In this document: piece after piece, positions 1 to 6,988 of the stretch
Numbering within the stretch: the stretch's first letter is position 1
Layout of the letters: every line of letters begins with the position of its first letter
Made by a program: the position numbers and the translations under genes
Notes under the pieces: generated by a model
Told to the model about the DNA's origin: nothing
Database searches by the model: none
Seen by the model: the letters and a program-made list of their open reading frames with translations, nothing else
From: DASXYU01 sp036502295
GTDB lineage: Bacteria; Actinomycetota; Actinomycetes; Mycobacteriales; Jatrophihabitantaceae
Assembly (NCBI GenBank): GCA_036502295.1
Contig: DASXYU010000078.1
Coordinates: 1-8,017, forward strand
DNA length: 8,017 nt
Reading direction: 5' to 3'

Positions 1-11
1 CGTCTATCGCG

Positions 12-824
12 ATGCCGGACCAGTTCTCGCTTAGGCGCATGCCGAGCTTCGGCGGCAACACCCGCGCCGGTGCCTCCCTCGGCAGCGGATTCTCCGCCGA
101 CGCCCCGATCTCACCGGCGACGGTCACCGGAACCAACGCCGTCCTCAGCCCGGTGAGCCGCGCGGCGACTTCGGCAGCGTCAGCAGCCGCCCTCGGCGAC
201 GATCCTCCGGCCTCCCCGATCCGGCAGGGCGTCCTACGCCGTAGCGCAGCGGACGGCCCGGTAACCAGCACGGGTGCCCAAGCAACAGCACATGCCCGGA
301 CGGCGGCGCCGAGCGTTCCCGCCGTCGCGCAGGCGCCGATCTTCGGTGCCGCCGACAGCGGGACCGTCCTGCGCCGCAGCTTCGCGATGGCACCGCCGCG
401 GATCAGCGTCCGTCCCGGTGCGCCCGCGACCGACCTTGCCTCCAACGCAGCGGCCGCACCGGAGTCAGCCCCGGCAGAGACGAAGAGCGCCGCCGACATC
501 CGCCGGCATGTGGCCCAGCTCTTCCAGACCTTCAACGACGCCGAGGCGGCAGGGACAATGGATGCACAGCAGCACGGGCAGCAAGGGAGACGGTCGATGG
601 ACGACGCGGTGATCCGTCGCGCAGGCGAAAGCGCTCCGGCATTCGCCCCCTTCGATGCCAACGTGCGGGATTCGCGCGGCGGGCAGAGGCTGGAGCGCCC
701 CGCAACGCAGTTCAACCGCGAGCAGATGGATGAGATCGTCGACGGAGTCGTCGCCCGCATCGAGCAGCGCGTCATCGACGAGCTCGAGCGCCGCGGCCGC
801 CGCGCAGATCCGGGAGTGTTCTGA
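12..824 (+). CDS. Disordered CIS-associated protein with (L/I)RR repeats and C-terminal helix (Afp6-position; 5' end uncertain)
   Basis: I recognise no enzymatic domain. Residues 1-160 are Ala/Ser/Pro/Thr-rich and look intrinsically disordered. Within the protein a hydrophobic-Arg-Arg motif recurs: SLRRM (6-10), VLRRS (74-78), VLRRS (119-123), DIRRH (162-166) and VIRRA (200-204). The C-terminus (about 235-264) should form a long amphipathic helix with hydrophobic residues at M239, I242/V243, V246/V247, I250, V254/I255 and L258, followed by a basic ERRGRR patch. The gene lies directly before the LysM adaptor, with its TGA overlapping the next ATG by one base. This is the place of the small Afp6/Pvc6 (DUF5908-like) gene in characterised clusters, and the terminal helix could be its counterpart with a long disordered extension (inference). 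No ribosome binding site is visible before ATG 12, and the frame is open to the window edge, so the true start may lie upstream. The codon pattern and tight coupling make the reading frame itself secure. Confidence 0.8.
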   Translation: MPDQFSLRRMPSFGGNTRAGASLGSGFSADAPISPATVTGTNAVLSPVSRAATSAASAAALGDDPPASPIRQGVLRRSAADGPVTSTGAQATAHARTAAPSVPAVAQAPIFGAADSGTVLRRSFAMAPPRISVRPGAPATDLASNAAAAPESAPAETKSAADIRRHVAQLFQTFNDAEAAGTMDAQQHGQQGRRSMDDAVIRRAGESAPAFAPFDANVRDSRGGQRLERPATQFNREQMDEIVDGVVARIEQRVIDELERRGRRADPGVF

Positions 825-1483
825 TGACGCTGGAGAAGGCTTACCTGCTGCACGAGGACAACAGCACGAAGATCCCGTGCCTCTTCAATCCGGAGTCGAT
901 CAGCGTCAGCCGGTCGAACAGTTGGGAAGGGCCCAAGCAGCCCGGCAAGACCGTCCCCCAACTCGGTTACAAGGGCGCGCAGTCCGCGACGATGAACCTC
1001 AGCCTCATCTTCGACACCACGGATGTCGGCACCACAGTCACCGCCTACACCGACAAGGTGATGAAGCTGATGGACATCGACCCGAACATCTCCGGGTCGA
1101 ACACCGACACCGCGAACGCCCGACCGCCGACAGTCAGCTTCCACTGGGGAGACCTGCACTCCTTTCCTGCGGTGATCAACAGCGCGAATCTTTCCTTCAC
1201 CTATTTCTCCTCCAGCGGGGTTCCGTTGCGGGCGACCATCGAACTCGGTCTGACGCAGTTCAAGGACGCCGCGTCCTTCGCCTCGCAGAACCCCACCTCG
1301 GGTACGCCGCGTCCGCACCGCGTGCACCGAGTGCAGCCTGGTGAGACCCTCGACCGCATCAGCGCCCGCTACTACGGAGACTCCACCAAGTGGCGGGCGC
1401 TGGCATCGGCGAACGGCATCGAAGACCCGCTCGCGCTGCGTCCCGGTTCGCTTCTCTCCGTACCCCAGCTAGGCGCGAGCTAG
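824..1483 (+). CDS. CIS tube/spike adaptor protein with LysM domain (Afp7/Pvc7-like)
   Basis: The N-terminal part (about 1-155) matches the CIS tube-protein/gp53-like family. It carries the characteristic FNPES (21-25) after a short beta strand, then alternating beta strands such as MNLSLIFDT and the PPTVSFHWGD segment. The C-terminal part (about 168-214) is a LysM domain: HRVQPGETLDRISARYYGD, then W-R-A-L-A-x-A-N-G-I, then a closing RPGSLLSVP. A Gly/Thr/Pro linker joins the two. At 219 residues it has the usual length. In Afp and PVC the equivalent protein links inner tube, spike trimer and baseplate; its LysM is thought to be structural rather than used for cell-wall binding. The start is supported by GGGAG at 812-816, seven bases before ATG 824, and by the TGATG overlap with the previous gene. 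It precedes the spike gene, as expected for this family. Confidence 0.93.
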   Translation: MTLEKAYLLHEDNSTKIPCLFNPESISVSRSNSWEGPKQPGKTVPQLGYKGAQSATMNLSLIFDTTDVGTTVTAYTDKVMKLMDIDPNISGSNTDTANARPPTVSFHWGDLHSFPAVINSANLSFTYFSSSGVPLRATIELGLTQFKDAASFASQNPTSGTPRPHRVHRVQPGETLDRISARYYGDSTKWRALASANGIEDPLALRPGSLLSVPQLGAS

Positions 1484-1486
1484 GCG

Positions 1487-3286
1487 ATGACCAGCGCGAC
1501 CGACACCACGACCACACCGCCGGCGCTCGGGCGCACGGCGCCGATCGTCAAGGTCAACGGCCAGGACATCGACCTCGGCAACGTCCTCTCGGTGCGAGTG
1601 GAGCAGGGACTCTGCGTGCCCACCCGGGTCACGCTGCGCTTCCGCGACATCGGCCACGCCGTCGCGAAGAGTTCGACCTACACCCTCGGCACCGAGGTCG
1701 TCGTGAAGGTCGATGACGCGACGATCGCCACGACCTGGGTCACCGCCGTGCATGCCAGTCGCAACTTCGAGGACTTCGCCGAGTTCGTCGTCACCGCGGA
1801 TGACTACTCCTACAAGTTGAGCCGAGGGATCCTGCCCACGGCGTACCTCGCGAAGACGTACAGCGAGACGATCCGGGCCATCCTCGGCGACGCACAACTC
1901 ACCCCGAACGTCAGCGCCAGCGCCTTCCCGAGTGGCCCGGCCGACTACCAGATGCAAGCCACCACCGGCGTCGCCTACATCAACCAGCTCTGCCGCCGCT
2001 ACGGCGCCTACTGGTTCGTCGACCCGAGCGACGGCAAGACCCTGTACGTGAAGGCACCCGCCGAGAGCGTGGGGAGCGCGACCAAGAATGTCAACGACGA
2101 CATGTTCGACTTCTCGCTGCGCGCCTCCGGGCTGCGTCCCACCGCGGTACAGATCAGCACCTGGAACCCCGAGACCAAGGCGGCGGTGACCTCGACCGTC
2201 AGTTCGCCGGCCTCGCGTGGCACCGTCCCCACCTTCGTCTCGAGTTACGTCGGCAACGTCAGCGACCTCGGTACCGCGCAGTCCTCCTTCGGCGGCTACA
2301 ACCCGAAGGACGCCAGCGACGCCCAGAAGATCGCGGGCGGCCTGCTCGATGACGGTGCCGACGGCTCCGTCATCGCCCGCGGCACCTGCTTCGCCGATGC
2401 GAACATCAAGCCGGGGGCCAAACTCACCCTCGACAACAAATCCGACATGTTCGCCGGCGACTACTTCGTCAGCGAGGCGGAGCACGTCTACTCCGCGAAG
2501 GGCTTCTTCACGAAGTTCGTCGCCGGCCCGCACCGCACCACCCACCTCGTCGAGACCCTGGGACGCCCGGACAGCGAGGCAGGCCTGTACAACAACCTGC
2601 TGGTCGTCGCGCAGGTCACGGACAACAACGACCCGAACAAGAAGTTCGGCCGGGTGAAGGTGCAGTTCGTCGCCCTGCCCGGCAGCCCGACGCCGGTGAG
2701 CGCGTGGGCGCGGGTCACGACCATCGGTGCGGGAGCAAGTCGCGGATTCATGTGGCTTCCCGAAGTCGGCGACGAAGTGATCGTCGGCTTCGAACTGGGC
2801 GATGTCCGACGCCCCGTCGTCCTCGGAAGCGTGTGGAACGGCAGCGACATGCCGCTCTCCACGACGCTCGTCGACGGCAGCGTGAAATCACGGCAGCTGG
2901 TCTCGGTTGCCGGTCATGTCATCGACTTCGGCGAAGACACGACGGACACCGCGAACCATCTCAAGTTCGTGGTGAAGGACGGCCCGACGCTGCGCCTCGG
3001 CAAGGACGAGACCACGCTCGACACGAACAGCAAGCCGCTGACACTCACCATCGGCAGCACGAAGATCACCGTCGACAAGGACGGCAACACGACGATCGAC
3101 TCCGCCGGCACGCTCAGCCTCAAGGCGAAGCAGGACATCACCATCGAGGGGCAGAACGTCAACATCAAGGGCAAGCAGAACGCCGTCCTCGAAGGAACCT
3201 CACAGGCGACGGTCAAGGGCGCCCAGGCCGAGGTCAACGGCAGCGCCAAGACAGCCATCAAGGGCGGGATGGTGCAAGTCAATTGA
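1487..3286 (+). CDS. VgrG-like central spike protein (Afp8/Pvc8-like; gp27-gp5 fusion)
   Basis: This protein forms the trimeric spike on which the baseplate hub is built. Residues 1 to about 350 are the gp27-like hub, including the segment around YINQLCRRYGAYWFVDPSDG typical of phage late-control/VgrG proteins. Residues about 366-455 are a gp5-type OB fold: LLVVAQVTDNNDPNKKFGRV, later the conserved FMWLPEVGDEVIVGFELGD and RRPVVLGSVWNG. Residues about 520-599 form a repetitive beta-helix needle with short strands alternating every five to seven residues, for example ITIEGQNVNIKGKQNAVLEG, ending in GGMVQVN. At 599 residues this is a spike of ordinary size. No effector domain is attached to its C-terminus, so cargo must be carried elsewhere. 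The ATG is three bases after the previous stop; only a weak AGG-type site precedes it, so coupling is likely. Confidence 0.95.
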   Translation: MTSATDTTTTPPALGRTAPIVKVNGQDIDLGNVLSVRVEQGLCVPTRVTLRFRDIGHAVAKSSTYTLGTEVVVKVDDATIATTWVTAVHASRNFEDFAEFVVTADDYSYKLSRGILPTAYLAKTYSETIRAILGDAQLTPNVSASAFPSGPADYQMQATTGVAYINQLCRRYGAYWFVDPSDGKTLYVKAPAESVGSATKNVNDDMFDFSLRASGLRPTAVQISTWNPETKAAVTSTVSSPASRGTVPTFVSSYVGNVSDLGTAQSSFGGYNPKDASDAQKIAGGLLDDGADGSVIARGTCFADANIKPGAKLTLDNKSDMFAGDYFVSEAEHVYSAKGFFTKFVAGPHRTTHLVETLGRPDSEAGLYNNLLVVAQVTDNNDPNKKFGRVKVQFVALPGSPTPVSAWARVTTIGAGASRGFMWLPEVGDEVIVGFELGDVRRPVVLGSVWNGSDMPLSTTLVDGSVKSRQLVSVAGHVIDFGEDTTDTANHLKFVVKDGPTLRLGKDETTLDTNSKPLTLTIGSTKITVDKDGNTTIDSAGTLSLKAKQDITIEGQNVNIKGKQNAVLEGTSQATVKGAQAEVNGSAKTAIKGGMVQVN

Positions 3287-3729
3287 CCGAGCCCGCTCTC
3301 TCCAACTCCGGCGCCGCCGAGCCGCACTACGGCGGCGATTTCATCGGTCGCGGTTTCCGCTGGCCGATGGGGGTCGACCACACCGGCTCGATCGCCCTCA
3401 CCAACGGCCCCGATGACCTCGACCGCTCCCTCGCCCTCGTTCTCATGACCGCACCGGGCGAGCGCCTCATGCGTCCTCAGTTCGGCTGCCAGATCTGGGA
3501 CCTGCTCTTCGAGCCGGTCACCGCGAACCTGCTCGGGCTGATGAACGAGATGGTGCGCCAGGCGCTGGCGCAATGGGAGCCGCGCGTCGTCGTCACCGAC
3601 GTGCAGAGCGTCCCCAACCCCGATGACCACGGGACGATCCGGATCGCGATCGGCTATACCGTCCGCGCCACCAACGACCGACGCAATCTCGTCTTCCCCT
3701 TCTATCTCATCCCGCACGATGCCGAGTAG
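3283..3729 (+). CDS. gp25-like baseplate wedge protein (Afp9/Pvc9-like), TTG start
   Basis: This 148-residue protein is a T4 gp25/W-family baseplate component, which in CISs and phages links the wedge to the first sheath ring. Diagnostic parts are the GRGFRWPMGVD segment near the N-terminus (22-32), the APGERLMRPQFGC core (57-69) containing the family's GER-x-x-x-P-x-F-G signature, and the EPRVVVTDV strand around residue 98. The frame has no ATG until residue 29, and starting there would remove the conserved GRGF-W region. TTG 3283-3285 overlaps the TGA of the spike gene by four bases (TTGA) and gives the standard length, so I choose it. A purine-rich stretch (AAGGGCGGGA, 3260-3269) lies 13 bases upstream, a loose Shine-Dalgarno at best, suggesting translation by re-initiation. 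The reading frame is certain; the exact start less so. Confidence 0.88.
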   Translation: MTEPALSNSGAAEPHYGGDFIGRGFRWPMGVDHTGSIALTNGPDDLDRSLALVLMTAPGERLMRPQFGCQIWDLLFEPVTANLLGLMNEMVRQALAQWEPRVVVTDVQSVPNPDDHGTIRIAIGYTVRATNDRRNLVFPFYLIPHDAE

Positions 3730-3756
3730 CGCCGACTAAGGACTGCGAGACACGCC

Positions 3757-5709
3757 ATGCCATTGCCAGCACCCGAACTCGACGACCGCCGCTTCCAGGA
3801 CATCGTCGACGAGGCGAAGCGACTGATCCCGCGCTACTGCCCGGAGTGGACCAACCACAACCTCTCCGACCCCGGTGTCGCCCTCATCGAGCTCTTCGCC
3901 TGGATGAGCGAGATGGTGTTGTACCGGGTGAACCAGGTGCCCGATCGCCTCTACGTGCATTTCCTGAACATGATCGGCATCGAGCCGTTCCCGCCTGCGG
4001 TGGCGCGCGCGGACCTCACGTTCTTCCTCTCTGCAGTGCTCGAGCAGCCGGTCCTGGTGCCGAAGGGCGCCGAGGTCACCACCGCCGCCAGCATCTCCGG
4101 CGGCGAAGAGCCGATCGTCTTCACCACCAGCGCCGAACTGCTCATCGCACCGCCGGTGCTGCGCGCGGCGAAGGCCATCACTGCGCGGGAAGAACGCGTC
4201 GCCGACGTCTGGGACGACCTGCGCTTCGATCCGCGTGGCGCCCTCTGCTTCGGCAGCGACACCGCCACCCCGGGCGACGCCCTCTACCTCGCCTTCGAGC
4301 AGAGCCTCGCCGGCAGCGTCCTGCGCCTCACCCTCGAAGCCAGTGCCGAAGGCATCGGCGTCGACCCGCGCAACCCCCCACTGCGCTGGGAGGTCTGGAA
4401 CGGCGAGGGCTGGATCCGCGCCATCGTGAACGACGACACCACCGGCGGCCTCAACCGCGCTGGCCAGGTCACGTTGATGATTCCGCTGGAGCACGAAGTA
4501 CTCACCCTCGGCAACACCCCCGGCTACTGGCTGCGGGTACGTCTCGTCGACCCGGCACCGGGGCAGCCCACCTACCAGGCCTCGCCGCGTATCAAGAACC
4601 TCACCGTCGCCGCTCTCGGCGGCACCGTCGCCGCGGAGCACGCCGTCACGCAGCCCACCGAGGTGATCGGCCGCAGCGACGGCAGCCCCGCGCAGTCCTT
4701 CACTGTCGCGCACAAGCCCGTCCTGCCCCGCACCGAGTTCGAGCGCGTGCAGGTTACCGACACCGACGGCGCCGTCCTCTGGACCGAGGTCGCCGACTTC
4801 TCCGCCTCGGGACCGTCGGACACGCACTTCGTCTGGGACAGCGGAAGCGGCATCGTCCGGTTCGGGCCGCAGGTGCGCTACCCCGACGGGACGGTGCGGC
4901 AGCACGGCCGCATCCCCCGCGACGGTGCCTCGATCTCGGTCACGGGCTACCGCCACGGCGGCGGTGCGCGCGGCAACGTCGGCGCCCGCACCCTCACCGT
5001 GCTGCGTACCAGTGTTCCGTTCGTCAGTACCGTCACCAACCTGCTGCCGAGCAGCGGTGGCGTCGACCCCGAGTCCGTCGCCGAGGCCAAGACTCGCGGG
5101 CCGCTGAGCCTGCGGACCGGACAGCGTGCGGTGACGGCTGGCGACTTCGAGCGGCTCACACGCGAAGCCTCGATCGAAGTGGCCCGCGCGCGGGCCCTTC
5201 CGACGAGTCGCGGGAACGGCTCGGTGCGCCTGCTCGTGGTGCCGAACGTCCGTGGTGAGGTGAGCACGCACACCCTCGACAGCTTCGCGATCAGCGCACC
5301 GCTGATGAAGCACATCACCGACCACCTCGATGCGCACCGCCTCATCGGCTCCTCCATCGAAGTGAGCACGCCGTACTACCAGGGCGTCTCCGTGGTGGCG
5401 CTGGCCTACACCGCAGCGGGACGACCGAACGCCCTCGTTCAGCAGCGCGCGATGGAGACGCTCAACCGCTACATCAACCCGCTCACCGGCGGACCGGACG
5501 GTGCTGGCTGGCCCTTCGACGCCGACATCAACACGGCGGCCGTAACGCAGTTGCTGGAGTCGGTGGACGGCATCGACCGTGTCGAAGAGGTGCTGCTCTT
5601 CGAGTACGACCTGCGCACGGGACGCCGCCTCGGCACTGCGAAGGACGTCATTCGCCTCGACCGCGACTCGCTGTTCCTCTCCGCCGCGCATCAGGTGGTC
5701 GTGCGGTGA
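3757..5709 (+). CDS. Baseplate wedge protein J family (Afp11/Pvc11-like)
   Basis: This is a 650-residue CIS baseplate-assembly protein of the phage P2 gpJ/Afp11 group, which forms the wedge arms around the hub. The N-terminus (about 9-77) has the eCIS pattern F-x-x-I-V-D-E-A-K-R-L-I-P, then the E-W-T-x-H-N-L-S-D-P-G-V-A-L-I-E-L-F-A-W-M-S-E series, then Y-R-V-N-Q-V-P-D-R. Residues about 430-470 carry SSGGVDPESVAEAK and RTGQRAVTAGDFERLTREA, the J-domain signature. The end has an NPLTGGPDGAGWPFDADI segment typical of these proteins. A beta-rich middle (about 80-400) contains CIS-specific insertions of unknown role. The gene starts 27 bases after gp25, with AAGGAC at 3738-3743 and GCGAGA at 3745-3750 as possible ribosome binding sites. 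No tip (PAAR-like, Afp10) gene fits in that gap. Very long open frames on the opposite strand here are composition artefacts. Confidence 0.95.
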   Translation: MPLPAPELDDRRFQDIVDEAKRLIPRYCPEWTNHNLSDPGVALIELFAWMSEMVLYRVNQVPDRLYVHFLNMIGIEPFPPAVARADLTFFLSAVLEQPVLVPKGAEVTTAASISGGEEPIVFTTSAELLIAPPVLRAAKAITAREERVADVWDDLRFDPRGALCFGSDTATPGDALYLAFEQSLAGSVLRLTLEASAEGIGVDPRNPPLRWEVWNGEGWIRAIVNDDTTGGLNRAGQVTLMIPLEHEVLTLGNTPGYWLRVRLVDPAPGQPTYQASPRIKNLTVAALGGTVAAEHAVTQPTEVIGRSDGSPAQSFTVAHKPVLPRTEFERVQVTDTDGAVLWTEVADFSASGPSDTHFVWDSGSGIVRFGPQVRYPDGTVRQHGRIPRDGASISVTGYRHGGGARGNVGARTLTVLRTSVPFVSTVTNLLPSSGGVDPESVAEAKTRGPLSLRTGQRAVTAGDFERLTREASIEVARARALPTSRGNGSVRLLVVPNVRGEVSTHTLDSFAISAPLMKHITDHLDAHRLIGSSIEVSTPYYQGVSVVALAYTAAGRPNALVQQRAMETLNRYINPLTGGPDGAGWPFDADINTAAVTQLLESVDGIDRVEEVLLFEYDLRTGRRLGTAKDVIRLDRDSLFLSAAHQVVVR

Positions 5710-5716
5710 CCACACG

Positions 5717-6310
5717 ATGACCGAGATCGTTCCCCGGCGCACCGGACTGCGCTCGGCGCCGCAGCGCCCGGCGCGCAGCGCCGACTGGATGCTGAACCAG
5801 CTGCCGGTCGGCATGCTCGAGAGCGACTTCTTCGTCCGCTTCGTCTCGATCTTCCAGGAGATCGGCAGCAGCCTCATCGCTGATGCGGACAACGTCGACA
5901 ACATCGTCGATCTCTCGGTGACCCCGGAGTCGATGATCGGCTGGCTGGGCTCGTGGATCGGCGTCGACTCCGTCGACCCGTCCTTGCCGCCGGACCTGCA
6001 GCGGCGCATCGTCGCGAGTTCTGCGGACACGATCGCCTGGCGCGGCACGCATACCGGCCTCAGCCGCTTCCTCGAACTCACCAGCGACGGGCCCGTCGAA
6101 GTGACCGATGGCGGCGGAGTCTGGCGCGACGGCGAGGCGCCTGCCGATACCGCGTGGGTACAGATGAAGGTCCAGTCGACCGGCTGGTTGCCCGAAACCG
6201 ACTTCATCGCCCTCGTCCGCGACGAGATCCCCGCACACGTGCGCGCGGAACTGTACGTCGGCGAGAGACTGATCTGGGTCTCCGATATAGAAGGGTCCGA
6301 GCGTGTCTGA
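5717..6310 (+). CDS. Phage tail protein I-like baseplate protein (Afp12/Pvc12-like)
   Basis: This 197-residue protein belongs to the P2 gpI/Afp12 group, which partners the J-type wedge protein in the baseplate. Evidence: an N-terminal region around LNQLPVGMLESDFFVRFVSI (26-45), a helix leading to the PESMIGWLGSWIGVD segment (70-84), then the hallmark W-R-G-T-H-T-G-L-S-R-F-L-E-L (108-121), where R-G-T-x-x-G-L is the family signature. The closing IPAHVRAELYVGE strand (about 174-186) is typical too. It begins seven bases after the J-protein stop. No clear Shine-Dalgarno precedes ATG 5717, so expression is probably coupled to the preceding gene. Its 3' end overlaps the next gene by eight bases. 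Compared with Afp12 itself (which I recall as much longer) this is a short, core-only version, as in many actinobacterial clusters. Confidence 0.92.
   Translation: MTEIVPRRTGLRSAPQRPARSADWMLNQLPVGMLESDFFVRFVSIFQEIGSSLIADADNVDNIVDLSVTPESMIGWLGSWIGVDSVDPSLPPDLQRRIVASSADTIAWRGTHTGLSRFLELTSDGPVEVTDGGGVWRDGEAPADTAWVQMKVQSTGWLPETDFIALVRDEIPAHVRAELYVGERLIWVSDIEGSERV
6289..6295 (+). promoter_or_regulatory. Ribosome binding site AGAAGGG deciding a GTG start
   Basis: AGAAGGG lies seven bases before GTG 6303, inside the end of the preceding gene. It is the strongest Shine-Dalgarno-like site in the operon. It selects this GTG over later in-frame GTG codons for the zinc-ribbon membrane protein, and implies that gene has its own efficient initiation rather than relying only on coupling. 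Confidence 0.7.
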
Positions 6311-6962
6311 CTCCGGCGAAGTGATCAGCGGTGCAGATCCGGCGGGAGGCGCCGTGCTGGGAGGTGCCGTGCCGATCACGATCGATGACACCCAATCGAT
6401 TCCCGTCATCACCGAGGCGGCGGTCCAGGACGCGACAACGACGACCATCGTCCTGGACCCAGTGACCCCGACCGGACCGGGAATCGGCGCCGGCGCATCG
6501 ACTGAGCAAGGCACCCAGGAGCTGGTCACCTGCCCCGAGTGCGGCACCACGGCGATGATCACGCTCAACCGCCGCGAGGCGAAGGACTTCTGCCGCAACT
6601 GCGACTTCCCGTTGTTCTGGACGCCGAGTGCGATCCAGCGCGAGGCGGACGGCGCTGCCGCGGCCGAGACCCTGCGGCGCCTGCCCGGCACGGCAGGACG
6701 CGCCACGGTTGCCTCAGTCCAGTGCCCGCACTGCGCCGAGCCGAACGCCATCACCGCCCTGGTCTGCATCCGGTGCGGTCTGTCGATGGTGCTGCAGGCA
6801 GCTCCGCCGCCGCTCGAGCCGATCTACGCTCCCCCGCCCGTACCCGTGGTCGTCGAGGAGCCGAACAAACCGGTGCCGTGGTGGGTCTGGGCGCTCATCG
6901 CCGCGGGCTTCGTCATCACGGTGACGCTCATCGTCCTCGCCGTTACCGGCGTCTTCAGCTGA
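6303..6962 (+). CDS. Tail-anchored double zinc-ribbon membrane protein of the CIS cluster
   Basis: I do not recognise a named family, but the architecture is clear. Residues 1-73 are acidic, Thr/Gly-rich and probably disordered. Zinc ribbon 1 is C77-x2-C80...C97-x2-C100, ending CRNCDFPLFW. Zinc ribbon 2 is C141-x2-C144...C155-x2-C158. A Pro-rich stretch follows (168-192), then one hydrophobic helix (about 193-216, starting WWVWALIAAG) with only about three residues after it. There is no signal peptide, so the expected topology is a tail-anchored protein with both ribbons in the cytoplasm. The GTG start has a good ribosome binding site and overlaps the Afp12-like gene by eight bases, so it belongs to the operon. 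It is not a standard tail part. I infer a role in attaching the CIS to the membrane or triggering its firing, comparable in principle to the membrane protein CisA reported for Streptomyces CISs. Homology to CisA is not established here. Alternatively it could be a regulator. Confidence 0.85.
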   Translation: MSDSGEVISGADPAGGAVLGGAVPITIDDTQSIPVITEAAVQDATTTTIVLDPVTPTGPGIGAGASTEQGTQELVTCPECGTTAMITLNRREAKDFCRNCDFPLFWTPSAIQREADGAAAAETLRRLPGTAGRATVASVQCPHCAEPNAITALVCIRCGLSMVLQAAPPPLEPIYAPPPVPVVVEEPNKPVPWWVWALIAAGFVITVTLIVLAVTGVFS

Positions 6963-6988
6963 TCCTTCTGCCAAGCGCCGGCTAGGAC

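Noticed and set aside
1469..2545. Minus-strand open frame of 358 codons opposite the spike gene
   Set aside because: It is the shadow of the VgrG-like gene: low-complexity Val/Gly/Arg/Asp composition and no recognisable motif.
3121..3270. Short repeated GGC/AAGGGC units in DNA at the end of the spike gene as a possible DNA repeat
   Set aside because: They reflect the protein-level beta-helix repeats of the spike needle, with no separate DNA-level array.
2704..3282. Upstream extension of the gp25 frame to ATG 2704
   Set aside because: It would overlap the conserved OB fold and needle of the spike gene for 580 bases and adds Arg/His/Gln-rich junk. gp25 homologues are about 130-150 residues.
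3846..5258. Plus-strand 470-codon frame inside the J-type baseplate gene
   Set aside because: Arg/His/Pro-rich translation in an off frame of a well-supported gene; no family features.
3736..6207. Very long minus-strand open frame (823 codons) opposite the J and I baseplate genes
   Set aside because: It is antisense to two clearly recognisable baseplate genes and consists of Arg/Ala/Gly/Asp/Val-rich, domain-free sequence. Long antisense frames are expected at high G+C.
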